Part shown: piece after piece, positions 51,764-60,604 of the stretch | How the letters are laid out: every line of letters starts with the position of its first letter | How positions within the stretch are numbered: the first letter of the stretch is position 1 | Assembly (NCBI GenBank): GCA_019417325.1 | Contig: DXVO01000016.1 | Location: forward strand, 124,001 to 188,000 | DNA length: 64,000 nt | DNA from: Parabacteroides sp. | GTDB taxonomy: Bacteria; Bacteroidota; Bacteroidia; Bacteroidales; Tannerellaceae | Reading direction: 5' to 3' | Made by a program: the position numbers and the translations under genes | Notes under the pieces: generated by a model | The model's input: the letters and a program-made list of their open reading frames with translations, nothing else | The model's database searches: none | Told to the model about the DNA's origin: nothing

Positions 51764-53032
51764 TTATTCGTAATGCAACGCGTCGGCAGGATTCATCTTT
51801 GCCATCCGCTTTGCCGGAAACCAGATGCCCATCCATATCATTACTGCCATCAACAGGTAAGCGCCACCGAAGGCTATCGTAAACCGCCACCACGTGAAAG
51901 ACAGGCGCACGGTATCGGGCAAATCGAAGTAGAGCACGTTGACGATGAACAGCAGGACAAAGGGGATGGTGAATGCCAGCAGGCAAAGTCCTTCCACATC
52001 CAGAAAGCGTTTCAACTGGCTGCGTGAAGAGCCGAGGGCGGTACGGAGCCCCATCTCGCCCCTGCGGTATTGCGTGCGGAGCCAGAAGGTTCCGATGATA
52101 CCGAAAAAGACGTTTACCAGCATGAAGGCGACAAGGGCGAGTTTCTTCTTCATATTGTCTTGTCGGCTCTTTAACATTTCGGCGCGCATATCCTTGAGGG
52201 AGGTGATGCTGGATACGTAGATGTTGTTCACGGTCAGGCGGTCGCTCATGTCTTGCAGGAAGCGTTCCATGTCGTCGGCACGAAAGCCGTCTTTCATACG
52301 TATGATACAGTCCATGTTCTGGGCACGGGTGTTATTGGCGGTTTCCGCAATATCCTGGTCCGTACGCTCAAGGTAGAAGAAAGAGGGTTCGCTCTTTTCA
52401 TATTCGGTACGGCGGACAGGGGTACAGACTGCGGCAATATCCATGGTGTTCGTGCTGGTGGCACTCCATTTTACTTTTTTGCCGGCACCGGAACGACCTT
52501 CAAAGAACTTATTCTCCATGTCTGCGGTGATGACTATCCTTCCGCTGTTATTCCCGACGGCTTTGCTCAACGGCTCGCCGGAGGAGGTCTTCATCCGGAA
52601 AACATCGAAATAGGATACCGTCATATCGTAACGGTGGTAATTCACGGACTTAAGAGTTGTATCTGCATCTGCCGGTACGAGATTGGAATAAGAATTGCTC
52701 CAGGTATAGGGACAAACATAGGCACCGAGGGCAACTTCCTCTACTTCGGGTACCTGGCGGATATTCTCTGCCAGGCGGACTAAATCCTCTCCGTCTGTCG
52801 TAGCATGAAGCGAATCGGGGACGTAGCCGGGAGTTGTGGGCGACATCTTCCCTAAGTTTACCTTATAGACATTCTCTATATCGAAGCCCATTGGGGAATA
52901 GTAAGTATAGGTGTCGACCAGCAGCGAGTCTATCATCACCCATAAGACGGCTACTACGACCAATAGCTCGGTAAATATCCAGCCGTTGCTGCGACGCTGG
53001 TTCCAAATGATATTCAGTATTTGCTTAATCAT
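51764..53032 (-). CDS. MacB/FtsX-type ABC permease, B type, pair 1
   Basis: A 422-residue B-type permease (MIKQILNIIWNQRRSNGWIF; helix TELLVVVAVLWVMIDSLLVD; coupling GTFWLRTQYRRGEMGLRTAL; end PADALHYE). Its ATG lies 8 bp inside the end of its A partner, the tightest A-B linkage in the cluster and evidence that A and B are made in equal amounts. Membrane layout is as in the other copies. Substrate unknown. Confidence 0.88.
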   Translation of the reverse strand: MIKQILNIIWNQRRSNGWIFTELLVVVAVLWVMIDSLLVDTYTYYSPMGFDIENVYKVNLGKMSPTTPGYVPDSLHATTDGEDLVRLAENIRQVPEVEEVALGAYVCPYTWSNSYSNLVPADADTTLKSVNYHRYDMTVSYFDVFRMKTSSGEPLSKAVGNNSGRIVITADMENKFFEGRSGAGKKVKWSATSTNTMDIAAVCTPVRRTEYEKSEPSFFYLERTDQDIAETANNTRAQNMDCIIRMKDGFRADDMERFLQDMSDRLTVNNIYVSSITSLKDMRAEMLKSRQDNMKKKLALVAFMLVNVFFGIIGTFWLRTQYRRGEMGLRTALGSSRSQLKRFLDVEGLCLLAFTIPFVLLFIVNVLYFDLPDTVRLSFTWWRFTIAFGGAYLLMAVMIWMGIWFPAKRMAKMNPADALHYE

Positions 53033-54293
53033 GCTCTTCGTTGTCTTTTAAGGATGAAACAATCGGTTGGCGGGCAATACGGACGGCGGGGATACCGGCA
53101 GAAAGCAGGTTGAGCAACAAGCTGAACAAAAGGGCTGCCAGAAAGATAGCAGGCTGGAACAGCATGTCGCCACTCAACATCGTATCACTGTCCCTCAGCA
53201 GGAAATCCTTACACAGGGGCATTAAGAGGAAAGAAAGTACCAGCCCCAGCGCTCCGCCAAAAAGGGATATGAGGCAGTTCTCACACAAGACCTGGCGCAA
53301 CAAGACTCCGAATGTGGCCCCGAAGGCTTTGCGTACGCCCATCTCGGAACGGCGTTTCTGAACGGCCGAATAGGTTACCCCCAGCAGGTTCAATGCAGGA
53401 ACAAGTAGCAGGAATAGCAATAATCCGCCGGTCTCAGCCAAGTAGTCCTTCAACTCCACCTTGATTTGTCCGATAGTACCTATCGCCATGTCAAAGCGGG
53501 TAATGGGGTTGTGGAAGAAGTTGATTTCATATTCTTTTTTCGTAGAGTTGTAACGGGCAATCAGTCCTCGCAGTTCGGTACGGATAGACTCGAAATCCTT
53601 ACTGCTCTTTGCAAGAATGCAGGTGGAAAAAGCACCGCTCATATTTTCCAAATCCGTATTGTTTAATATAATCTGGTTGGTTGTGTAGGCTACCCAGACA
53701 TTTCCGAAGGCGGTATCGGCGGCACGGCTCACATCTTCCACTACTCCACAAATCGTGTAGGTATCCAAATCGATGATAACCGGTTTGCCTACTACGTCGG
53801 TTGTTCCATAAAGTTGCTGTGCTACTGTGCGGGAAATGACTGCCTGAGGAATTGCCGAATCAAAATCGGCTTGTGTAAACGGTTTGCCTTCCAGGAAACG
53901 GAAAGCGAATATCTTCCAGAAGCTGGTATCAGTGTACTTAACCGTATAGGCCTTATACATCCGTTTGCCAGGTATGGATAAGGGTTTGTCCATCGTTGTA
54001 TACCCACAAACTACCTCCGGCGTTTTCAAAGAATAAAAACATTCCTTAAGGGTCTGGACGGACATATTTCCACGGCTCCAACCTCTATCACTACGTATTT
54101 CCGTGCCATTTTCCACATACAGCATACGGTCGCGGTTTACTTCCGGCGAGAAGCTGGCGAACTGTATCTGGAATATCAGGACGACAATCATAACCATCGC
54201 AATCGAAATGGCTGTTCCGGCGATGGAAATGACGCTGACGAGGCGGTTCTCTTTCAGCATGTAAAATGCCTGCTTGAAGTATTGCTTAATCAT
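53025..54293 (-). CDS. MacB/FtsX-type ABC permease, A type, pair 1
   Basis: A 422-residue A-type permease (MIKQYFKQAFYMLKENRLVS; helix IAGTAISIAMVMIVVLIFQI; coupling VQKRRSEMGVRKAFGATFGV). It is the first permease after the adaptor, with an 11-bp gap, and overlaps its B partner by 8 bp. Of the A copies it is closest to pair 2 A. It is part of the sigma-54 transcript that starts near 55584. Confidence 0.88.
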   Translation of the reverse strand: MIKQYFKQAFYMLKENRLVSVISIAGTAISIAMVMIVVLIFQIQFASFSPEVNRDRMLYVENGTEIRSDRGWSRGNMSVQTLKECFYSLKTPEVVCGYTTMDKPLSIPGKRMYKAYTVKYTDTSFWKIFAFRFLEGKPFTQADFDSAIPQAVISRTVAQQLYGTTDVVGKPVIIDLDTYTICGVVEDVSRAADTAFGNVWVAYTTNQIILNNTDLENMSGAFSTCILAKSSKDFESIRTELRGLIARYNSTKKEYEINFFHNPITRFDMAIGTIGQIKVELKDYLAETGGLLLFLLLVPALNLLGVTYSAVQKRRSEMGVRKAFGATFGVLLRQVLCENCLISLFGGALGLVLSFLLMPLCKDFLLRDSDTMLSGDMLFQPAIFLAALLFSLLLNLLSAGIPAVRIARQPIVSSLKDNEEHD

Positions 54294-54304
54294 ATCGTAT
54301 CTTG

Positions 54305-55549
54305 TTATTTTATCTTTAGTTTGTTCTTGTCTTTATAGGGGCTCATATCGGAGACGATGACTTCGTCGCCTTCTTCCAGGCCGCTTACTACTTCCACGTA
54401 CTCAAAGTTGCTGTCGCCCAAACGTACCTTGCGTTTATGCACCTGGTCACCGTTTACGACAAAGAGTTCATATTCGCCTTTCCCAACATAATAAGAGCTG
54501 TTGGCTATGCGGAGCACGTCATCCTTGACGGCATTCATTACGTAGACATCGGTTTTCAGGCCGGAGCGGAGGCGTTTGTGGTTGTCTTCTTCCAACTGGA
54601 CGGTAAAGGAGATGACGCCATTTTTAGACAGCGGGGTGACATCGCTTACTACGCCGTTCAGCTTATCGTTTCCTATTTTAACTACGGCTTTGCTGCCGGT
54701 AGCAATGCGGTCGCCGTAGGTATCGGCTATCTCGCCTTCTATCTTGAAATGGGAGAGGTCGGAGACGATGGCTACTTTAGAACCCTGGTTGATTTGTACG
54801 CCTATCTCGTTGTTCACATAAGTAAGTATCGCTTTACGGGGGGAACAGATACGGGCGTCGTCGAGGATTCGCTTGGTCTCGGCAAGGCTCTTGCGGAAAA
54901 TATTCAGTTCGAGTTCCTTTACCTTCAAATCGGCTTCGGCAAGCGCCTGTTCGTTTTTGTATTTCTGTTGGTCTTCTTCCAGCTTGAGGAGGCTGACGTT
55001 GTAGTCGAGTTCTACCTGGCGGACTTTATCGGTGGTTCCGGCGCCGAGGCTGTCGAGGTAACGTTCGTTGCGGAGTTCCACTTCCTTGCGGTCCAGTTCC
55101 ATATGGGAGACTTTCAGGTTCATCTCCATCTCCGAGAGTTTGTTGTGGTTGATTACGCGTTGTTGTTCGAGCTGGAGGCGCTTCATATGTTCTTCATCCA
55201 ACTGTTTGTTATAATCGGTCTCGGCACTCTGCAAATCCAGTTTTAAAATCGGGGTGCCTACGTCTACGGAATCGCCGCCTTTCTTATAAATCTCCATAAT
55301 ACGAGAGTTGATTGGCGAGTTGATGATTTCTTCGAAAGCGGGAATCACTTTGCCGGAAGCGCTGACGGATACTTCTATCGCTCCTTTATCTACCTTGGAT
55401 ATATGTATGTCTTTCCTGTTCAGGCTGGTTTGCAGCATGGAAATGATAAATATGACCAAAGCGATAAGGGCTCCGGCGATAGAACCTATCTTGATAATCT
55501 GCTTCCGCTGTTCTTTTCTTTGCACCTCTTTCGATATCTCTCTGTCCAT
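54305..55549 (-). CDS. HlyD/MacA-like periplasmic adaptor protein
   Basis: A 414-residue membrane-fusion protein with a short basic N terminus and one inner-membrane helix (SIAGALIALVIFIISML). It then has the barrel-sandwich halves (SVSASGKVIPAFEEIINSPI), a long coiled coil at residues about 100-225 (heptad-rich, from AETDYNKQLD to RKSLAETKRI), a beta-barrel with LRSGLKTDVYVMNA, and a membrane-proximal domain ending in EGDEVIVSDM. Such adaptors bridge a MacB-type permease to an outer-membrane TolC channel; no TolC gene is in the cluster, so the outer partner is presumably elsewhere. It is the first gene after the sigma-54 promoter and the only adaptor for eight permeases. Confidence 0.92.
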   Translation of the reverse strand: MDREISKEVQRKEQRKQIIKIGSIAGALIALVIFIISMLQTSLNRKDIHISKVDKGAIEVSVSASGKVIPAFEEIINSPINSRIMEIYKKGGDSVDVGTPILKLDLQSAETDYNKQLDEEHMKRLQLEQQRVINHNKLSEMEMNLKVSHMELDRKEVELRNERYLDSLGAGTTDKVRQVELDYNVSLLKLEEDQQKYKNEQALAEADLKVKELELNIFRKSLAETKRILDDARICSPRKAILTYVNNEIGVQINQGSKVAIVSDLSHFKIEGEIADTYGDRIATGSKAVVKIGNDKLNGVVSDVTPLSKNGVISFTVQLEEDNHKRLRSGLKTDVYVMNAVKDDVLRIANSSYYVGKGEYELFVVNGDQVHKRKVRLGDSNFEYVEVVSGLEEGDEVIVSDMSPYKDKNKLKIK

Positions 55550-55594
55550 CTTATTTGTTTTTATTTAATGCATTGTTTGACTTGCCCCGTAAAG

Positions 55595-55609
55595 GCAAAC
55601 TCCGTGCCA
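55595..55609 (-). promoter_or_regulatory. Sigma-54 (RpoN) promoter of the transporter operon
   Basis: On the minus strand TGGCACGGAGTTTGC (55609-55595) matches TGGCACG-N4-TTGC, the sigma-54 -24/-12 consensus, at every conserved position. Transcription would start near 55584, about 35 nt before the adaptor ATG at 55549. Expression should therefore need an NtrC-type activator. Confidence 0.85.
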
Positions 55610-55643
55610 AAAACATAAAAGCCTGATTTCATGCAGGTACTCC

Positions 55644-55678
55644 GGTTCGAAACTGTCCGATTCCGAACACTCTGTTCG
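55644..55678. promoter_or_regulatory. Candidate enhancer-binding-protein sites
   Basis: Inverted half-sites of the form (T/G)GT(T/C)CG occur four times: GGTTCG (55644-55649), TGTCCG (55654-55659), CGAACA (55664-55669) and TGTTCG (55673-55678). CGAAC and GTTCG form an inverted repeat with a 5-bp gap. They lie 35-70 bp upstream of the sigma-54 -24 element, a plausible place for the activator. They could also act on the divergent PepSY-like gene. Confidence 0.5.
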
Positions 55679-55742
55679 TTTTTACGCAAAACCTTTTCGC
55701 CGGTTTCCTTGTTTTTCGCTTACAACTTAAACAAGAGTAACG

Positions 55743-56579
55743 ATGAACGCTAAAATTTCAATCTTAACGATTCTTGCCGGCTTCTCCCTGGTATTTGCGG
55801 GTTGCAGCAAGAATGACGACTTTTTCCCGGATGATGTCCAGGTGCCTCAGACAGTGACCGACGCTTTCAACTCTATTTACCCGGAAGCCAAAGACACGAA
55901 ATGGACGGTAAAGAATGATTACTATGTAGCTACGTTCGAGAATAATACGCTCGACAATACCGCCTGGTTCGACCACGAAGCCACATGGGCAATGATTAAG
56001 ACGGAGATACCCTCGGGACTCTTACCGCAGGCTGTACGTTCCGCCGTAAAACAGAGTTACTCGGACTGGGTAATCCAGGATGCCGACACCATCGGACGTG
56101 CCAACATGGGTACGGTCTACAAAGTGGAAATAGAGAAGAATGATGAGGACACGGATGTATACTATTCCGTATACGGGGACCTGATAAAGGCGGTGGACAA
56201 TCAGAACGATACGGATGCTCCCATTATTGTGCCGAAGGAGGTTATCAGTCTGATAAATATCACATTCAGCGGAGCCGAGCTTTTGGATATGGAAGCAGGC
56301 GAACAGGGATATACCTTATATATGCTGGATAAAACGGTATTTAAGATCGCTCAACTGAACAAAGATTACAGGTGGCAGAGCACGACGTGGAAGTTGGCGC
56401 TGCAAGAAGTGCCGGAGATTGTTACGCAGGCTTTTGAAAACTCGGTCTACAGCAACGACCCGGTCAGTTCCATTTACACGCTATTAAATGCAAACGGTAC
56501 GTTCTTCCTGTTCAACCTGATTCATAACGGGGTATTTACGACGGTGAAGTTTGATGCGATAGGGAATATTGTAGAGTGA
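55743..56579 (+). CDS. PepSY-like lipoprotein
   Basis: A 278-residue lipoprotein (MNAKISILTILAGFSLVFAGC, lipobox VFAGC). It contains repeated PepSY-like modules: VTDAFNSIYPEAKDTKWTVK with NDYYVATFENN, then VRSAVKQSYSDWVIQDADTI, VISLINITFSGAELLDMEAG, and a fourth half-module near the C terminus (VTQAFENSVYSNDPVSSIYT). Such putative beta-lactamase-inhibitor-like (PepSY_like) proteins are abundant in Bacteroidales envelopes and mostly uncharacterised. It is divergent from the sigma-54 transporter operon across 193 bp, so the two may respond to the same envelope signal. No -7 box was found for it. Confidence 0.75.
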   Translation: MNAKISILTILAGFSLVFAGCSKNDDFFPDDVQVPQTVTDAFNSIYPEAKDTKWTVKNDYYVATFENNTLDNTAWFDHEATWAMIKTEIPSGLLPQAVRSAVKQSYSDWVIQDADTIGRANMGTVYKVEIEKNDEDTDVYYSVYGDLIKAVDNQNDTDAPIIVPKEVISLINITFSGAELLDMEAGEQGYTLYMLDKTVFKIAQLNKDYRWQSTTWKLALQEVPEIVTQAFENSVYSNDPVSSIYTLLNANGTFFLFNLIHNGVFTTVKFDAIGNIVE

Positions 56580-56609
56580 GTATGGGGAAAAGGGAGAGCT
56601 TTAAAATCA

Positions 56610-56641
56610 AAAAGGATGTTCCGTGCCGGAACATCCTTTTT
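56610..56641. terminator. Bidirectional terminator between the PepSY-like and GH2 genes
   Basis: AAAAGGATGTTCCG and CGGAACATCCTTTT pair perfectly around a TGC loop, with A- and T-runs on both sides. It separates the convergent genes ending at 56579 and 56665. Confidence 0.9.
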
Positions 56642-56664
56642 GGGTTTATAACTATATATGTTTC

Positions 56665-59169
56665 TTATTCGCTCAATATTTCAATCGTTGCTCCTTTCAA
56701 ACCGGATGAAGTGGCTTCAAAGTAAATTGCTCCGGGTTGCTCGCCTGCCTCTACTATAGCAGTCAATTGACCGCTGAACAGCTTCATCTCAGGAGCCTGG
56801 AAGGATTCCAGACTGGCAGGGTCGCCATTTGCAGCAGCACGGTAAGAACCGACTCCACGGACATTAAACTTGATGAGGTTGGTTGCATTCGGGCAGAAAT
56901 TGCCGTTCTTATCCACTACACGGACATTAACGAAAGCCAAATCTTTTCCGTCTGCCGACAGGCGGTTACGGTCTACCGACAATTCGATATGGTGCGGCTT
57001 GCCGGCTGTATGGACAACTTCTTCTGCTACGGCATTACCGTCTTTATCGTAGGCTACGACTTTGAGCGTTCCCGGCTCATATTTGGTGTCCATCCACATC
57101 AAACGATAACGTTTCTGGCGTTCAAAGCTCTTTTGTGCGGCTTCCGTATAACTGCTGTCGATACCGATACTCAGGTCTTTTGTACGTTTGCCCTGGCTCT
57201 TTCCGTTAATGAAAAGTTCTGCCGTAGGGTAATTGGTGTAGACAAATACGGGGGTTACTTCTCCTTCGCGTCCCGGCCAAGTCCAGTGAGGCAGGACATG
57301 CAACGTGCGTTCTGCTTTATTCCAATGGCTGCGGTATAAATAGTAACGGTCTTTAGGTATACCTGCCAGGTCGATAATACCGAACAGAGAGCTATGGCTT
57401 GGCCAATCGGTGTAGTAGGGCGTCGGTTCACCCAGATAATCAAATCCGGTCCATACAAACTCTCCGATGCAATAAGGCAGGTCTTCGTGCTGGATAAAAT
57501 CATCTTCGGGGAGGTTCGACCAACCACAATGTTCCACATCGTAAGATGAACTTTGGTGGTCGTCGTACTTTGCCATCGCTTTGCGCTCTACCGGGAATTT
57601 ATATACGCCGCGTGAACTTACGGTTGAAGCGGTTTCGCTTCCCAGGATAATCTGCTGGGGTAACTTCTTATAATTTACCTGGTATCTGAACGGACGGTAA
57701 TTGAAACCCGCCACATCCATAACTGCGGCGAAGTTATTATTTACAACGGCATCCGGGGCATCCATTCCCTGAGTGACAGGGCGGGTCGGGTCTTCGCGGT
57801 GGCAGATGTCCTGCAATCTTTTGGCTATCTTGCAATCGCCTTCATTCCATTGATTCGGTACTTCATTGCCGATGCACCACATCACAAGACTCGGGTTGTT
57901 CCGGAAATGATGTATCAGGTTGACCAAATCTTTTTCTACCCATTCATCGAAGAAGAGGTTATATCCGTTCTTGCATTTAGCCACATTCCATTCGTCGAAA
58001 CTTTCTGCCATAAGCATCATACCCATTTCGTCGCAGGCACGAACCAGTTCCGGTGCAGGCATGTTATGGGAGGTACGGATTGCGTTGCAGCCCATATCTT
58101 TCAGAATCCGGATTTGACGGCGGATAGCGGCATCGTTCACGGCTGCCCCCAACGGACCCAGGTCATGGTGGTTGCAAACGCCCTTAAATACGGTTTTCTC
58201 TCCGTTCAGGAAAAAGCCTTTATTTGGTATAATTTCGATGGAACGGATACCGAATGGGGTGGTATAAACGTCTTTCAGTTTATCGCCTTCAAACAAACGG
58301 GTTTCTACGGAGTACAGGGCAGGCATGTCGGGCGACCATAGTGTCGGCGTCTGTACAAAGAACTCCTGGTCTATCTGACCGTTATTGTACTTCATTTGCG
58401 ACAAAGAGGTACGAAGTCCTACGATACGTTGTTTATTGGGGTTCCACAGGCTTGTTTCTACCGTATAGTTATCCGGGTTGGCTCCTTCGGGAAGGGATAC
58501 TTTAGTATGGACTGTAACCTTGGCATGGTCTTTATTTACAATCGGAGTCTTTACATAGGTACCCCAAACCGGGATATGGGCATCTTCCGTCACGATTATA
58601 TGTACATTCCGGTATAATCCGGCACCGGGATACCAGCGGGACGACTCCGGCAAGTTTTCCAGACGTACGGCCAACAGGTTCTTTTCGCCGGGTTTCAGAT
58701 ACTTCGTTATATCAAAATGGAAGGAATTGTATCCATAAGGCCAGTATCCTACTTTCTGACCGTTGATATACACATTTGCATGGCTCATTGCGCCATCAAA
58801 CAAAATGGTGGCTTTCTTGCCTGCAGTAAACTGAGGTACTTCAAATTCCGTACGGTACCAGCCTACACCGACAAAAGGCAGTCCTCCGGTACGTCCGGCA
58901 TGTTCCATTGCATTGGTCTGACCGTCTTGCGCAATAGCGACGTCTTGCTTGTCGTTCTGGGCACTGAAAGGACCATAGATAGCCCAGTCGTGCGGGACAA
59001 CTACGTTTTGCCATTTAGCATCATTAAATGCAGGTTTTATAAACTCATCACTGTCTTCACGCGTGAATTTCCAATTTTTTTCCAGCAGGAATTCGCTCCG
59101 GACCTGGGCCATTAATGTAGAAATGCACCCCAATAGTCCTAAGAGGGTTACGAAATAGCTTCTTTTCAT
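56665..59169 (-). CDS. Exported GH2 beta-galactosidase-like glycoside hydrolase
   Basis: An 834-residue enzyme with signal peptide MKRSYFVTLLGLLGCISTLM. Domain order: jelly-roll sugar-binding domain (residues about 25-195; PGAGLYRNVHI), Ig-like domain (to about 310), TIM barrel (about 310-610), then two C-terminal beta domains of the DUF4982 and invasin/Big type. The acid/base is Glu436 in WCIGNEVPNQW and the nucleophile is Glu512 in LGSETAST. FVWTGFDYLGEPTPYY is typical of exo-beta-galactosidases in glycan-utilisation loci of Bacteroidales. No SusC/D genes are adjacent. The substrate is probably a terminal beta-galactoside, but beta-glucuronide or mannoside cannot be excluded. It has a near-perfect promoter at 59203-59233. 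Confidence 0.9.
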   Translation of the reverse strand: MKRSYFVTLLGLLGCISTLMAQVRSEFLLEKNWKFTREDSDEFIKPAFNDAKWQNVVVPHDWAIYGPFSAQNDKQDVAIAQDGQTNAMEHAGRTGGLPFVGVGWYRTEFEVPQFTAGKKATILFDGAMSHANVYINGQKVGYWPYGYNSFHFDITKYLKPGEKNLLAVRLENLPESSRWYPGAGLYRNVHIIVTEDAHIPVWGTYVKTPIVNKDHAKVTVHTKVSLPEGANPDNYTVETSLWNPNKQRIVGLRTSLSQMKYNNGQIDQEFFVQTPTLWSPDMPALYSVETRLFEGDKLKDVYTTPFGIRSIEIIPNKGFFLNGEKTVFKGVCNHHDLGPLGAAVNDAAIRRQIRILKDMGCNAIRTSHNMPAPELVRACDEMGMMLMAESFDEWNVAKCKNGYNLFFDEWVEKDLVNLIHHFRNNPSLVMWCIGNEVPNQWNEGDCKIAKRLQDICHREDPTRPVTQGMDAPDAVVNNNFAAVMDVAGFNYRPFRYQVNYKKLPQQIILGSETASTVSSRGVYKFPVERKAMAKYDDHQSSSYDVEHCGWSNLPEDDFIQHEDLPYCIGEFVWTGFDYLGEPTPYYTDWPSHSSLFGIIDLAGIPKDRYYLYRSHWNKAERTLHVLPHWTWPGREGEVTPVFVYTNYPTAELFINGKSQGKRTKDLSIGIDSSYTEAAQKSFERQKRYRLMWMDTKYEPGTLKVVAYDKDGNAVAEEVVHTAGKPHHIELSVDRNRLSADGKDLAFVNVRVVDKNGNFCPNATNLIKFNVRGVGSYRAAANGDPASLESFQAPEMKLFSGQLTAIVEAGEQPGAIYFEATSSGLKGATIEILSE

Positions 59170-59202
59170 TTGTATTTAATGTTTTTATAGTATTAAGCCC
59201 AA

Positions 59203-59233
59203 CAAAAATAATTATTTTTGCGACTTTCACAAA
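59203..59233. promoter_or_regulatory. Overlapping divergent promoters of the GH2 and dcuB genes
   Basis: CAAAAATAATTATTTTTG (59203-59220) is a perfect 18-bp palindrome made of two back-to-back TATTTTTG -7 boxes. The minus-strand box has TTTG at 59233-59230 with a 19-bp spacer, an ideal promoter for the GH2 gene. The plus-strand box (59213-59220) lies 41 bp before the dcuB ATG and has a weaker -33. Both cannot be occupied at once. Confidence 0.7.
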
Positions 59234-59261
59234 CTAAACCAACAAAATACATCACTTATTT

Positions 59262-60566
59262 ATGCTGTTACAATTAGCCTTTGTTTTAATCGCAATCATT
59301 ATCGGAGCCCGTCTTGGAGGTATCGGATTAGGAGTATTAGGTGGGCTGGGATTAGCTATTCTGACCTTTGTATTCGGACTGGAACCAACCTCGCCCCCAA
59401 TAGATGTAATGCTGATGATTGTTGCCGTTATTGCAGCAGCCAGTTGTATGCAAGCAGCCGGTGGATTGGACCTGATGGTTAAGTGGGCGGAAAAACTATT
59501 ACGGAAGAATCCTTCCAAAATTACCATATTGAGCCCTTTGGTGACTTATATCTTTACTTTTATAGCAGGAACGGGGCATGTGGCTTATTCGGTTCTACCG
59601 GTGATTGCCGAAGTGGCAACCGAAACAAAGATTCGTCCGGAACGTCCTTTGGGTATTGCGGTTATCGCTTCCCAACAGGCGATTACAGCCAGTCCTATAT
59701 CCGCTGCGACTGTAGCGTTATTGAGTATGCTTACCGCACAAGGGTTTAATATCAGCTTATTCGATATATTAATCATTTCTGTCCCGTGTACATTAGCCGG
59801 TGTATTAGCAGGGGCTTTCTACTCTCTCCGGGTAGGAAAAGAGTTGGTAGATGATCCGGAATACCAAAGAAGATTAGCTAATGGGGATTTCACAAATCAT
59901 ACATATAAATCGGCAGAATTAAAGAATAAAAAAGCGGCAGGATTATCGGTCGGTATATTTATTTTAGCTACGGTCGGTATCATCCTGTTTGGTTCGGTTG
60001 AGAGCCTTCGCCCTGTATTTGACGGTAGCCAGCTTTCTATGAGCTACATTATCGAGATATTAATGCTCTCTGCCGCTGCCATCATTTTGATGGCAACGAA
60101 GACGGATGGCATTAAAGCGGTTCAGGGTTCTGTGTTTTCTGCGGGTATGCAAGCGGTAGTTGCAATCTTCGGTATTGCCTGGATGGGCGATACTTTCCTC
60201 GGTGGAAATATGACTGAATTAAAAGGGTCTATCGAACATATTGTGACTGAAATGCCTTGGTTATTCGGTATCGCATTGTTCCTGATGTCTATTCTTTTAT
60301 TTAGCCAAGCTGCCACAATCCGGGCCTTGCTTCCTTTAGGGATTGCTTTGGGTATTTCTCCTTATATGCTGATCGCTCTATTCCCTACGGTAAACGGATA
60401 TTTCTTTATTCCTAATTATCCTACAGTAGTTGCCGCCATCAACTTCGACCGTACAGGAACTACGCATATCGGTAAATATATACTGAACCATTCATTCATG
60501 ATGCCTGGATTGATTGCTACAGCGGTTTCTGTAGGCTTGGGGTTATTGTTAATCAGGTTCTTCTAA
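59262..60566 (+). CDS. dcuB: Anaerobic C4-dicarboxylate transporter (DcuA/DcuB family)
   Basis: A 434-residue inner-membrane protein with about 10-12 helices. The N terminus (RLGGIGLGVLGGLGLAILTF), the segment CMQAAGGLDLMVKWAEKLLR, and the conserved FIAGTGHVAYSVLPVIAEVA and SQQAITASPISAATVALLSM signatures identify the Dcu family, which exchanges fumarate, malate or aspartate for succinate. In Bacteroidales, which excrete succinate from fumarate respiration, it supports that exchange. Whether it is DcuA or DcuB in function cannot be decided from sequence alone. It is monocistronic and convergent with the ASCH/GNAT cassette. Confidence 0.92.
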   Translation: MLLQLAFVLIAIIIGARLGGIGLGVLGGLGLAILTFVFGLEPTSPPIDVMLMIVAVIAAASCMQAAGGLDLMVKWAEKLLRKNPSKITILSPLVTYIFTFIAGTGHVAYSVLPVIAEVATETKIRPERPLGIAVIASQQAITASPISAATVALLSMLTAQGFNISLFDILIISVPCTLAGVLAGAFYSLRVGKELVDDPEYQRRLANGDFTNHTYKSAELKNKKAAGLSVGIFILATVGIILFGSVESLRPVFDGSQLSMSYIIEILMLSAAAIILMATKTDGIKAVQGSVFSAGMQAVVAIFGIAWMGDTFLGGNMTELKGSIEHIVTEMPWLFGIALFLMSILLFSQAATIRALLPLGIALGISPYMLIALFPTVNGYFFIPNYPTVVAAINFDRTGTTHIGKYILNHSFMMPGLIATAVSVGLGLLLIRFF

Positions 60567-60604
60567 TCTTTCCTCTCCGCAGGATGGAATAATGAAGACT
60601 TATA

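Noticed and set aside
54437..55246. 269-residue plus-strand open frame opposite the adaptor gene
   Set aside because: Its Val/Phe/Glu-rich composition mirrors the coiled-coil codons of the adaptor on the other strand, and no signal peptide or motif is present.
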